From Aestuariivirga litoralis (lineage in GTDB: Bacteria; Pseudomonadota; Alphaproteobacteria; Rhizobiales; Aestuariivirgaceae): DNA of 64,000 bases. Made by a program: the position numbers and the translations under genes. Shown one piece after another: positions 9,592-17,801 of the stretch (position 1 is the stretch's first letter; the number at the start of each line of letters is the position of its first letter). The notes under the pieces were generated by a model, which did not search any database, had not been told where the DNA came from, and saw only the letters and a program-made list of their open reading frames with translations. The stretch is from the NCBI RefSeq assembly GCF_003234965.1, contig NZ_QKVK01000001.1, positions 620,001-684,000 on the forward strand, given 5' to 3'.

Positions 9592-10091
9592 TGCGGCGCT
9601 GGCTGTGCAACAGGTTCGTCGGGCTTCTTCCGCCGACGCGCTTCTACCGGCAGAAGGCGGCGCTGTGGCGCCTCGCGGGGGTCGACGCCGCGGCTGACGC
9701 CCGGCTGACGTCGAGTGTCGAGATCTGGACCAATGGCCGGGTCAGCATCGGGTCGGACAGTTTCGTCGGCCACCAGACACTTCTCATCGGCGGCATGGCG
9801 GAGATCGCCATCGGCGCGCGCTGCGATATCGGCCCCCGCGTCACGCTGGTGACAGGCACGCACGAGGATGGCGGTAAGGAGCGGGCCGCCGGTGAAGGCA
9901 AGAGCCTGCCGATCACCATTGGGGACGGCGTGTGGATCGGGGCCAATGCCACCGTTCTCGGCGGCGTGGAGATCGGCGAGGGCACCATCATCGGCGCAGG
10001 GAGCCTGGTGAACCGCAGCATTCCGCCCTACTCCGTGGCGGCGGGTATTCCCTGCCGGGTGATCCGCCAGCGTGCCGTTGCCCATGCGTGA
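9588..10091 (+). CDS. Left-handed beta-helix acyltransferase (hexapeptide repeat, WbbJ-like)
   Basis: A 167-residue O-acetyltransferase. The hexapeptide rhythm runs from about residue 45 (VSIGSDSFVGHQTLLIGG) to 155, with the usual strand DGVWIGANATVLGGVEIGEGTIIGAGSLV near the C-terminus. A histidine in TGTHEDG sits where the catalytic His of the maltose/WbbJ-type enzymes lies. It probably uses acetyl-CoA to acetylate a hydroxyl on the repeat unit. Acetyl is the default assumption; other short acyl groups are possible. It is embedded between a family 25 transferase and a pyruvyltransferase with four- and eight-base overlaps. Confidence 0.86.
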   Translation: MMRRWLCNRFVGLLPPTRFYRQKAALWRLAGVDAAADARLTSSVEIWTNGRVSIGSDSFVGHQTLLIGGMAEIAIGARCDIGPRVTLVTGTHEDGGKERAAGEGKSLPITIGDGVWIGANATVLGGVEIGEGTIIGAGSLVNRSIPPYSVAAGIPCRVIRQRAVAHA

Positions 10092-11115
10092 CGCCGTCGA
10101 AACCAGTTCACCCGAAGCCTTCCGCAACGCGCTCGACCGGTTGCTGGAGACGCTCCTTCCTTCAGTGCACGGACAGCCATGGGCCCTGCTCGACTGGCCC
10201 GGGCACACCAATGTCGGCGACAGTGCGATCTGGCTCGGCGCACTCGCCGCGCTGGAACGGCGCTTCGGGCGCCCGCCCGCCTTCCTGTCGCGCAGCGCCG
10301 AGTTCCCGCATGGCCTGGACGACGCCATGCCGGAGGGCATCGTCTTCCTCCTCGGCGGCGGAAACTTCGGCGACCTGTGGAAATCGGTCCACGAAAGCCG
10401 CCTCCGGGTGCTCCAGGGCTTCCGGCATCGCAGGATCATACAGCTTCCCCAGTCCATCCACTTCCAGTCACAGGCCTCCCTTGAGGCAACCCGCAAGGCG
10501 GTGGAGCAGCACCCGGACTTCACGCTTCTGGTGCGCGACAAGGCAAGCTTCGCCTTCGCCGAGACTCAGTTCTCCTGCCCGGCATTGCTCGGCCCCGACA
10601 TGGCCTATGGCCTCGGCAGCCTCGCCCCTCCGGCGCCGGCCGACACCGACGTCTTCTCGCTGCTCCGCACCGACCTCGAGCGCCAGGAAGGCAGCCCGGA
10701 GCGGCGTGAGCTGGCACGGTTCGGCCCCTGCGAGGACTGGACGCTGCGGCGCGCGCCGGGCCTGCATCGGGCCGTGGATGCCATGGTCCTCGATCTCTCA
10801 CCCAGGTCTCCGGCCCTCATGAGGCTGCGCGAGCGCGCCTACCGGCGCTATGCCCGCAAGGAAGTGCTGCGGGGTGCGCGCCTGCTGGCGCGTGGCCGGC
10901 TGGTGGTGACCGACCGGCTCCATGCCCACATCCTCTGCCATCTGATGGGCCGCCCGCACGTCGTGCTCGACAACAGTTATGGCAAGATCTTCGGCTTCAT
11001 CGAAACCTGGCCGCGCGATGGAAACACCTTCATGGCAAAAGGGCTGAAGGACATCGAGGCCATCATCGGATCGCGCAGCAGGCCGGTTCCGGCATCAGGG
11101 GGGATGACGCGATGA
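10084..11115 (+). CDS. Polysaccharide pyruvyl transferase family protein
   Basis: A 343-residue protein that transfers the enolpyruvyl group of PEP to a sugar, giving a pyruvate ketal with a negative charge. Family features: LLDWPGHTNVGDSAIWLG near the N-terminus (the N-x-GD loop), LLGGGNFGDLW, and the C-terminal RLVVTDRLHAHILCHLMGRP segment with the conserved Asp-Arg-x-His. The order of motifs resembles ExoV/PssK proteins of rhizobial EPS. The ATG at 10084 overlaps the acetyltransferase stop; a GTG at 10072 in the same frame would add four residues. The gene next to it codes for another acetyltransferase, so this part of the operon looks dedicated to decoration. Confidence 0.86.
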   Translation: MRDAVETSSPEAFRNALDRLLETLLPSVHGQPWALLDWPGHTNVGDSAIWLGALAALERRFGRPPAFLSRSAEFPHGLDDAMPEGIVFLLGGGNFGDLWKSVHESRLRVLQGFRHRRIIQLPQSIHFQSQASLEATRKAVEQHPDFTLLVRDKASFAFAETQFSCPALLGPDMAYGLGSLAPPAPADTDVFSLLRTDLERQEGSPERRELARFGPCEDWTLRRAPGLHRAVDAMVLDLSPRSPALMRLRERAYRRYARKEVLRGARLLARGRLVVTDRLHAHILCHLMGRPHVVLDNSYGKIFGFIETWPRDGNTFMAKGLKDIEAIIGSRSRPVPASGGMTR

Positions 11116-11663
11116 AGAAGCAGCGCCTGCCCATCGACGGCGGTCCCACCTTCAGCCTCTCGCACCGGCTCTACCGGCTCGGCTGGAACACCACGTGGTT
11201 TCTCCTGGCATCTTGGACGCCACCCTTCATGCGCGGCTGGCGCTGCATGCTGCTGCGGCTCTTCGGCGCGAAGATCGGCGCGGGCTGCGACGTGCGGGCA
11301 AGCGCGCGCGTCTGGTATCCGCGCAACCTCGTGATGGAGGCGCGCACCACCATGGCCGATGGCGTCATCTGCTACAACGTCGATACCGTCACCCTGCAGC
11401 AGGGAGCCCTCGTCTCGCAGCGGGCCTATCTCTGCACCGCCTCGCATGCCATCGACGATCCGAAATTTCCGCTCACCCACCGGCCCATCCGGCTCGAACG
11501 CCTGTCATGGATCGCCTCCGATGCCTTTGTCGGCCCGGGCGTGACGGCAGGCGAAGGCAGCGTGCTCGGCGCCCGCGGGGTTGCCTTCGCCGATCTCGAG
11601 GCCTGGCAGGTTTATCGCGGGAACCCAGCCCAGCCGCTGCGGCGGCGCAAGAAGATCGGCTAG
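11112..11663 (+). CDS. Putative colanic-acid-type acetyltransferase (WcaF-like)
   Basis: A 183-residue hexapeptide acyltransferase. The N-terminus (FSLSHRLYRLGWNTTWFLL and FMRGWRCMLLRLFGAKIG) is the hydrophobic lead-in typical of WcaF, followed by the shortened beta-helix (DVRASARVWYPRNLVME, LCTASHAIDDP with the catalytic-type His, WIASDAFVGPGVTAGEGSVLGARGVA). The HAIDDPKFPL segment is characteristic of this subfamily. It likely O-acetylates the fucose or another residue of the repeat unit; in colanic acid WcaF acts on fucose, and GDP-fucose is made by this same operon. ATGA overlap with the previous gene. Confidence 0.86.
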   Translation: MKKQRLPIDGGPTFSLSHRLYRLGWNTTWFLLASWTPPFMRGWRCMLLRLFGAKIGAGCDVRASARVWYPRNLVMEARTTMADGVICYNVDTVTLQQGALVSQRAYLCTASHAIDDPKFPLTHRPIRLERLSWIASDAFVGPGVTAGEGSVLGARGVAFADLEAWQVYRGNPAQPLRRRKKIG

Positions 11664-12596
11664 ATGAAACAGCCTGCGCCAAGGGCCGGTGCCCCGAACC
11701 TCACCGTCATCATCCTGACGCGGGACGAGGAACTGCATATCGAGCGCGCCCTCGCGTCGGTCAGCGATATCGCCAGCCGCTGCATCGTCGTCGACAGCGG
11801 TTCGACCGACCGCACCCTCGCCCTGGCCAAGGCGGCGGGCGCGGAGGTCTGGCATCACGACTGGCTCAACCACGCCGCCCAGTTCAACTGGGCCCTTGCG
11901 GAACTTCCTCCTGGCACGGGCTGGGTCCTCCGCCTCGACGCCGACGAGACCGTCACCCCTGCACTGGCCACCGAAATCCGCCAGCATCTCGCCGCACTCG
12001 ATGGCGCCGTGACGGGTGTCGTGGTGGGCCGCCGCATGACCTTCCTCGGCCGCCCCATTCGCTGGGGCGGGCTGTTTCCCGTCCCGGTGCTCCGGCTCAT
12101 CCGGCACGGGCACGGGCGCTGCGAAAGCAGGTGGATGGACGAGCACCTGGTGACCGACGGCAGGACCGCGAGCTTCGCGGGCGAGATCATCGACGACAAC
12201 CGCAAGCCCCTCGGCTGGTGGATCGACAAGCACAACGGCTATGCCGCGCGCGAAGTGGTGGACATCCTCAGCCGCGAACATGGCCTTGGCCCGCAGGACA
12301 ACCGCGGCGAACTCGAGGGTCACGCACGGGGCAAGCGCTGGATGAAGACCGCCGTCTATGCCCGCCTCCCGTCGGGGGCGCGTGCCGTCCTGTATTTCCT
12401 CTATCGCTACGTGCTGCGCCTCGGCTTTCTCGATGGCTACGAGGGCCTCGCATTCCATGCGCTGCAGGGCTTCTGGTATCGCTTCCTCGTTGATGCCAAG
12501 CTGTTCGAGGTGCGTGCCTACATGGCGCGGACCGGCGCGCCGCCTGCCGATGCCATCAGAGCCGTTCTGGGAATCGATCTGGCCAAGCGGGGTTGA
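11664..12596 (+). CDS. Glycosyltransferase family 2 (WaaE/KdtX-like)
   Basis: A 310-residue GT-A enzyme starting directly after the WcaF-like stop (TAG then ATG). N-terminal LTVIILTRDEELHIERAL, IVVDSGSTDRT and the metal site RLDADETV are visible. The order of these, the HDWLNHAAQFNWAL segment and the C-terminal RAVLYFLYRYVLRLGFLDG amphipathic helix match the WaaE/KdtX group that glycosylates LPS core or EPS lipid intermediates at the membrane. It is the last gene of the first forward operon and converges on the reverse gene that ends at 12607. Confidence 0.87.
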   Translation: MKQPAPRAGAPNLTVIILTRDEELHIERALASVSDIASRCIVVDSGSTDRTLALAKAAGAEVWHHDWLNHAAQFNWALAELPPGTGWVLRLDADETVTPALATEIRQHLAALDGAVTGVVVGRRMTFLGRPIRWGGLFPVPVLRLIRHGHGRCESRWMDEHLVTDGRTASFAGEIIDDNRKPLGWWIDKHNGYAAREVVDILSREHGLGPQDNRGELEGHARGKRWMKTAVYARLPSGARAVLYFLYRYVLRLGFLDGYEGLAFHALQGFWYRFLVDAKLFEVRAYMARTGAPPADAIRAVLGIDLAKRG

Positions 12597-12606
12597 CGCC
12601 CCCGCG

Positions 12607-13608
12607 CTAGAGGCACTCCAGCACGGTGCGGGCGATGCGCGCAGGCGCCAGTTCGCGCAGCAGCTCGTCCCGGATCCGGGCCAGGCCGAACGCCTTCCTG
12701 TCCCTGTCGAAATCGAGGCCCCGCAGCCGGTCGGCCAATTGCCGAGGTCCGTCATAGGCCAGCGCGTCGAGGCCGTAGCGGCCTGCCAGCTCCATGTAGG
12801 CCGGCGTTGTGGAGGGCAGCGGCACCAGACCCCGCACGATCGACGTCACCATCTTGTTCGGCGACTTGATGATGGTGTTGAGGCTTCCATCGTAGCAGAA
12901 GTGGCTGAGCAGCGCATAGCTGAAGGCCTGTGCCCTGACATAGAAGCTGTCCGGATCGAAGTCCTGGTGCGCGACCCCGGGAAGCAGCTGCGATGACGGC
13001 GCCGTGATGATGCCGAACCGGCCAGGATCGAACGCCGCCTGCGCGAAGGCGGCGGGCAGAAGGTGGCACATCGACTTGCGGAAGGATTCCGGATAGCCGA
13101 ACCACAGCAGCCGGTTGGCGTTGCTCACCTCGCTGGCCTGCGGCCCGGGCGGCAGGGCGATGGGATCGACCGCCTCCGGCACATGGAATACCGGCGTCTG
13201 CACCGCCGACTGAATGACGTCACGGTGCCAGCGGGTGGGGGCAAGAAACACGTCCACGAACGCGGCGAGCTTCACATAGTCATCGATGCCGTAGACATCG
13301 GAGGCAAAGCACACGGCCTTGCACGCCATTCGCCTGCGGGCCTCACGCGCCAGCTCGGCGGAGCGCCGCTCATTGTAGAGAAAGAAGACGTGGCTGGCCC
13401 CCTCCAATGCCTGCAGCTGGGCCGCGGCCGTGCCGGTTGCATGCGGGAAGGCGCGCCGCAACAGCCGCGCGGACCGGTTCAGCGGCGGCAGCGTCACCAT
13501 CGCGGCGTCCTGACCGAGTTCACGCAGTCCCTGCAGCAGCGGAATGGTCTGCAGCCTCGCCAGCGCATGCTGGACGCCATCGCCCGTCTTCAGGATGACG
13601 CTGCGCAT
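12607..13608 (-). CDS. Putative GT-B-like glycosyltransferase, unclassified
   Basis: A 333-residue soluble protein. The start at 13608 was chosen because a strong ribosome site (GGAGAG) lies six bases upstream on the reverse strand; the open frame continues to 13752 without conserved sequence. The fold can only be guessed: an N-terminal Rossmann-like half (MRSVILKTGDGVQHALAR, CFASDVYGIDDYVKL) and a second half opening with LLWFGYPESFRKSM, where GT-B enzymes have their glycine-rich donor loop. No E-x7-E or DXD motif is obvious. Its position inside the polysaccharide locus is the main argument for a sugar-transfer role. Confidence 0.6.
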   Translation of the reverse strand: MRSVILKTGDGVQHALARLQTIPLLQGLRELGQDAAMVTLPPLNRSARLLRRAFPHATGTAAAQLQALEGASHVFFLYNERRSAELAREARRRMACKAVCFASDVYGIDDYVKLAAFVDVFLAPTRWHRDVIQSAVQTPVFHVPEAVDPIALPPGPQASEVSNANRLLWFGYPESFRKSMCHLLPAAFAQAAFDPGRFGIITAPSSQLLPGVAHQDFDPDSFYVRAQAFSYALLSHFCYDGSLNTIIKSPNKMVTSIVRGLVPLPSTTPAYMELAGRYGLDALAYDGPRQLADRLRGLDFDRDRKAFGLARIRDELLRELAPARIARTVLECL

Positions 13609-13648
13609 GCACTCTCCTGCATGAAGCCAACGTCGGGCGCCGCGGCCC

Positions 13649-14530
13649 TCATGTCCACCTGGCCTTGATGGCAGTCCAGTAATAGCGCCACAGCCGCGCG
13701 CAGCGCACGGCGCGCCGCGGCGCCGACATCCGTGCGGCGCGGTCCTCGTCATGATATGCCGACCACACCGGAAATCCGCTGTGGAGGCGCGACGACAGGG
13801 GGTCCCACGGTTTCAGGCCGCCGGAAAAATGCAGGATGGAACGCCCGCGTTCGATGCCTGAGAGATCCGAAGTCGGCCACAGCCGCACATTGAAGCGCGG
13901 ATCGAGTTCGAGGATGTCACGCCACAGCAAGGCATTGAACACGGTTTGATCCGCAGTTCTGAGGCTCTCCGCGTGGCTGGCCGCAAAGCGCAAGGCGCGC
14001 TCGGTGAGCCCCTGCCGGCGCCAGGCAGCGGCGTTGAACAGCAAGACGCCCGCGTTGTAGTAGTTCGCGTCGGCGGCAACTCCGGTGCCGATCAGGAACC
14101 TGCCTTCGATACTGTCCCCGATGCGCGCCTCCTTCACGGCGGCGAGCGGAGCCTGCGCCATCGGCGTATTCCACAATTCCCAGACATCGGTGTCGGTGAT
14201 GGTGTCGGTGTCGAGATAGAGGATCCGGTCGGCGCCGATCAGGTCGGGGATCAGCAGCTTGCTGTAGGCGAACCGGTTGCCCACCAGCGGGCACCAGCCT
14301 TCGAACAGCCGGGTGTCGACATCGTAATGGCGAATTTCAGCGCGCTTGCCGAAAGCGGCCGTGAACCGCTGTCGCGAGATGCCGCTGCGCAGGTCCGTGA
14401 GGATATGCAGCGTGACGGGCCGGCTGCTGTGATTGAGCAATGATCTTGCCGCGGCGAAGAGTCCAACCTCGACATCCGCATCGCCGCAGAAGGCGACGTG
14501 AAGCTCACTGCCTGAACCTGGACTCACCAC
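13649..14530 (-). CDS. Glycosyltransferase family 8
   Basis: A 293-residue GT-A enzyme of the LgtC/GspA type. Evidence: ELHVAFCGDADVEVGLFAAARSLL at the N-terminus, the DXD site ILYLDTDTI, the YYNAGVLLFNAAAWR segment, TADQTVFNALLWRDI and the C-terminal ILHFSGGLKPW, which hold the family's metal- and donor-binding residues. Family 8 enzymes transfer galactose or glucose with retention. The start is uncertain: the GTG at 14530 has a GAGG eleven bases upstream, while an ATG at 14629 in the same frame has no ribosome site and adds unconserved residues. It lies 40 bases downstream of nothing else on this strand and precedes the gene ending at 12607 in transcription order. Confidence 0.83.
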   Translation of the reverse strand: MVSPGSGSELHVAFCGDADVEVGLFAAARSLLNHSSRPVTLHILTDLRSGISRQRFTAAFGKRAEIRHYDVDTRLFEGWCPLVGNRFAYSKLLIPDLIGADRILYLDTDTITDTDVWELWNTPMAQAPLAAVKEARIGDSIEGRFLIGTGVAADANYYNAGVLLFNAAAWRRQGLTERALRFAASHAESLRTADQTVFNALLWRDILELDPRFNVRLWPTSDLSGIERGRSILHFSGGLKPWDPLSSRLHSGFPVWSAYHDEDRAARMSAPRRAVRCARLWRYYWTAIKARWT

Positions 14531-14722
14531 ACGACCGCCGGCCTCAATTGCAACCACAGAGATGGACGCGGTATATCGGACTGCGCCGACGCCAGCCAGT
14601 GGCCATATTTGGTCGTCGCCTGAAATCATGCGTTGTGATTGCGCTCACGCCGCAGCATGCAAGCATTGCTTCCGGAGTGCCCCGGCACGGCGCTAATATC
14701 CCCAAGTTCGAAGAGAGATCGC

Positions 14723-14740
14723 ATGAGCTTCACGAAATGA
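14723..14740 (+). other. Five-codon mini-ORF coupled to the dehydrogenase start
   Basis: ATG-AGC-TTC-ACG-AAA-TGA follows a good ribosome site (AAGAGAGA, four bases away). Its TGA overlaps the dehydrogenase ATG at 14737 as ATGA. The dehydrogenase start has no clear ribosome site of its own, so ribosomes may reach it by termination-reinitiation on this mini-ORF. Confidence 0.35.
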
Positions 14741-16077
14741 CGGCCTGCCACACGGCGCCCGGACTTGAACGGCGGATCGCTGGACGCGAGGCGCGGATCG
14801 GCATCATCGGCCTCGGCTATATCGGCCTGCCGCTGGCTGTCGCCTTTGCACAGGGCGGGTTTCGCGTCACCGGGTTCGATATCGACCCCGGCAAGATCAG
14901 CGCGCTTGGCGATGGCCGGTCCTATGTCGACAACGTAAGCTCGGAGGATGTGGCACAGTGCCGGAGCAGCCATCGCCTCGCTGCCACGGGCGACTTCACC
15001 CGGCTTGCCGATTGCGATGTCATCGTCATCTGCGTTCCCACACCGCTGTCGCGCCACCGCGAGCCTGACCTGAGGTTTGTCACCGGAACGGCGGAAACCA
15101 TTGCCGCCCATCTGCGGCCGGGCCAGCTCGTCATCCTCGAATCGACGACCTATCCGGGCACGACCGAGGATGTGGTGAAGCCGATCCTGGAACGTGGCGG
15201 CCTCAGGAGCGGAACCGACTTCTATCTCGGCTTTTCACCCGAGCGGGAGGATCCGGGCAACGCTGCGTTCCGCACGGTGTCGATCCCCAAGGTGGCGGCC
15301 GGCGACGGGCCACTGGCCACCACGCTGGTCGAGGCCTTCTACCGCACCGTGTTCGCGCGGGTGGTGATGGTCTCCTCACCCGCCGCGGCCGAGGCCGTGA
15401 AGATCACCGAGAATGTATTCCGTGCCGTCAACATCGCGCTCGTCAATGAACTGAAGCTCATCTACGGCGCCATGGGCATCGACGTGTGGGAGGTGATCGA
15501 CGCGGCCGCGACAAAGCCATTCGGATACATGCCGTTCTATCCGGGCCCAGGTCTGGGCGGGCACTGCATTCCCATCGATCCCTTCTACCTCACCTGGAAA
15601 GCCCGCGAGTTCGGCCTCTCCACGCGCTTCGTGGAGCTGGCCGGCGAGATCAACGTGGCCATGCCGAGGTTCGTCATCGACAGCCTCGAGCAGCAGCTCG
15701 ACCGGCGCCAGCGAAAGTCGCTCGGGTCTGCGCGGGTTCTCATCCTCGGCCTCGCCTACAAGAAGAACGTCTCCGACATTCGTGAGAGCCCGACCTTCCG
15801 CCTGATGGACATCCTGGCGCAGAGGGGCGCCGCCGTCGATTTTCACGATCCGCTGGTGCCGGTGATTCCGCCCACGCGGGATCATGCGGCCTATGCCGGC
15901 ATCCGCTCCGTCGCGCTCGGCGCCGAGAGTCTTGCCGCCTATGATGCGGTGATCGTCTCGACCGACCACGATGCAATCGACTACCATCTCGTGGCTCGGG
16001 AGGCGAAGCTGATCATCGACACGCGCAACGCCTTCGCCCGCCGCAACATCGCTTCCGCTGCCGTCGTCAAGGCATGA
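14737..16077 (+). CDS. UDP-sugar 6-dehydrogenase (WecC/WbpA/TviB family)
   Basis: Oxidises C6 of a UDP-HexNAc (or UDP-hexose) with two NAD+ to the uronic acid, supplying a charged sugar. It has 446 residues. The NAD-binding loop GLGYIG is at 25-30, followed by VPTPL and ESTTYPGTTE; FSPERE-PGN and the catalytic cysteine in GLGGHCIPIDP (Cys277) are intact, and the C-terminal domain carries LGLAYKKNVSDIRESP. These points fit the UDP-N-acetylglucosamine/mannosamine branch better than UDP-glucose dehydrogenase. It is transcribed alone in this direction, divergent from the GT8 gene and convergent with the reverse operon that ends at 16096. Confidence 0.9.
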   Translation: MTACHTAPGLERRIAGREARIGIIGLGYIGLPLAVAFAQGGFRVTGFDIDPGKISALGDGRSYVDNVSSEDVAQCRSSHRLAATGDFTRLADCDVIVICVPTPLSRHREPDLRFVTGTAETIAAHLRPGQLVILESTTYPGTTEDVVKPILERGGLRSGTDFYLGFSPEREDPGNAAFRTVSIPKVAAGDGPLATTLVEAFYRTVFARVVMVSSPAAAEAVKITENVFRAVNIALVNELKLIYGAMGIDVWEVIDAAATKPFGYMPFYPGPGLGGHCIPIDPFYLTWKAREFGLSTRFVELAGEINVAMPRFVIDSLEQQLDRRQRKSLGSARVLILGLAYKKNVSDIRESPTFRLMDILAQRGAAVDFHDPLVPVIPPTRDHAAYAGIRSVALGAESLAAYDAVIVSTDHDAIDYHLVAREAKLIIDTRNAFARRNIASAAVVKA

Positions 16078-16095
16078 TGTGGCTGACGTGGCGGA

Positions 16096-17082
16096 TCAGG
16101 GGTTTCGGCTGAAGCGGCAGTCGAAATAGAGTTCGGCCCCGGCGCCATAGCTGTGCTTGTTGGCCGCGCGATTGGGGCTGTTCGCGCCATTCATGTCGAA
16201 CCACCGCAGGCCTCGCGCATGGGCCCTGCGAATGGCCTGCCACGTCACCCAGGAGGACAGCCCGGACCTCGCATGCGCGTCGCTGGTGGAGCTGAAGATG
16301 TTGTTCGCCGTGCCTGCGCCGTCAACGACGATGACGGCCGCTTCCGCCGCTTCGGACCCGTCTGGATGATAGCCCGTGATCGTTCCCGCGCCCGATTGCG
16401 CAAGGGCAATCATCCGGCGCAATGCCACATGGCGCCCGGGCGTGATCTGGCCTCCGGTGCGCCGCAGCGTCTGATCATGGAGTTCGATGATGCGCTCCAC
16501 AGGCACGCGCCCGGACTCGGCCGGCGGTGACATCGACCACTGCGCGATGGCGCGGCGCCGGTCACCGCTCATGCCCTTCAGCAGCGAGGCTTCGTCGGGG
16601 TGCCGGGCAAGGTCAATGCGGGCCGAATAACGCGGTGTGATCTCGAAGCCCTTCTCGCCCGGATGATCGAAATTCCACCACGACAGGACGCGCACATCCA
16701 TCAGTCCCAGCGGCAGCGAAAAGGAGAAGCTGGCGTGTGCGCCGGTCACCGCCTCCACCATGGCACGGAAACTGCCCGTGTAGGCGTTCCATGCGCGGGC
16801 CGAGCACATGTTCACCCGAATGTCGCTGAGAAACAGGGGCCCCACATAATAGGTGAAGGGCGGCGGCCCGATGTCCCCGCCGCGCTGCTGCCGGATCAGG
16901 GGCCAGGCAGCGATGAGCCTGTTGCCGCGCCGCACGCCCCACCAGTCCACCTCCGCGGCAATGAGCTCGAGATTGGCCGGGCAGGTGAAGGCCGATGCTT
17001 CAGTCGAGGCAGACCAGACGTCACGGGCTTCCCCCGGAGTGATGCGAGCAGCCTGGAATGTCATGCCGGTGCTTGCTGTCAT
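16096..17082 (-). CDS. FemAB/GNAT-fold acyltransferase-like protein
   Basis: A 328-residue protein with the two-lobe layout of FemAB-like and CelD-type acetyltransferases found in EPS loci. The N-terminal lobe includes WWGVRRGNRLIAAWPLI and an aromatic TYYVGPLF segment. The C-terminal lobe includes AIVVDG-like strands, SSWVTWQAIRRAHARGLRWFDMNGANSP and a final tyrosine-rich strand. Family members move an acyl or aminoacyl group onto an amino sugar or peptide; the substrate here is unknown. The ATG overlaps the stop of the upstream DUF6817-like gene (ATGA). It is the last gene of the eight-gene reverse operon. The presence of an NRPS 12 kb away makes an aminoacyl or N-acyl role attractive, but that is inference. 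Confidence 0.75.
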   Translation of the reverse strand: MTASTGMTFQAARITPGEARDVWSASTEASAFTCPANLELIAAEVDWWGVRRGNRLIAAWPLIRQQRGGDIGPPPFTYYVGPLFLSDIRVNMCSARAWNAYTGSFRAMVEAVTGAHASFSFSLPLGLMDVRVLSWWNFDHPGEKGFEITPRYSARIDLARHPDEASLLKGMSGDRRRAIAQWSMSPPAESGRVPVERIIELHDQTLRRTGGQITPGRHVALRRMIALAQSGAGTITGYHPDGSEAAEAAVIVVDGAGTANNIFSSTSDAHARSGLSSWVTWQAIRRAHARGLRWFDMNGANSPNRAANKHSYGAGAELYFDCRFSRNP

Positions 17083-17801
17083 TGGTTTTCAGGGCCGACC
17101 GGAGCCGGCCGGAGCGTGGCGCTGCTGGTCAGGCCGGTACGCGCTGCACTGAGGCCTTCCGGATAGGAGGAAAAATCGAGCCAGTGCGTGAGGCCCCGCG
17201 CCATGCCGCCGAGTTGCAGGCGCTCCGCCGTTGCCAGCAGCCGGGGCGCCATGGCCAGCTTGGCGTTTCGCCGCCAGGCGAAGCCGCCGCGCTCCTCCGG
17301 GTCTTCGGGGCCGGGGCGTCCATGCAGCGCGAGCGCGTATCCCGAGAGGTCTTCGAGCTCGTCGGCCAGCCGCAGTGTCACCACGTCGGCCTGCGCCAGC
17401 GGACTGTCTTCCAGCCAGCCCCCCGAGGAGTCATCCTCGAGGATCGTATAACGGTGCACGATGTCGTCCACGGCCGCGCCGAAGCGGTCGCTGATCACCA
17501 GCCGGCGCGCTGCGGGCGCGAGGCCATTCTCGAAGGGCACGCGGCGCTGGTAGAGCGCATGCAGCATGGCGCCGATCACCCAGTCCTCCGGCTTTCCCGA
17601 CGCAAGGACCAGGCTGGCCGTGCCGACGAGATGCGCAATGAAGGGCTTGCCCGAACCGCGCACCAGCGAATGCACCTGCCGCAGGGCAAGGTGATGGGCC
17701 TCGTTGAGCCGTGCCAGGCTACCGCCACGCCAGCCCATGGCGAGGGCCTGCGCACAGAGCTCGAGGTTGGTCTGGGCGGGAAACAGGAAATGGTCTCTCA
17801 T
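17079..17801 (-). CDS. HD-like DUF6817-type protein
   Basis: A 240-residue protein. The core KPFIAHLVGTASLVLASGKPEDWVIGAMLHALYQ has the spaced histidines (H-x-x-GT, LHA-x-Y) of a degenerate HD-domain protein grouped as DUF6817 and found in polysaccharide clusters. A further DDIVHRY and LRLADELEDL segment could complete a metal site. The function is unknown; a phosphohydrolase role on a nucleotide sugar or sugar phosphate is possible. It overlaps both neighbours by four bases, so it is co-translated with the cytidylyltransferase-like gene before it and the acyltransferase after it. Confidence 0.68.
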   Translation of the reverse strand: MRDHFLFPAQTNLELCAQALAMGWRGGSLARLNEAHHLALRQVHSLVRGSGKPFIAHLVGTASLVLASGKPEDWVIGAMLHALYQRRVPFENGLAPAARRLVISDRFGAAVDDIVHRYTILEDDSSGGWLEDSPLAQADVVTLRLADELEDLSGYALALHGRPGPEDPEERGGFAWRRNAKLAMAPRLLATAERLQLGGMARGLTHWLDFSSYPEGLSAARTGLTSSATLRPAPVGPENQ

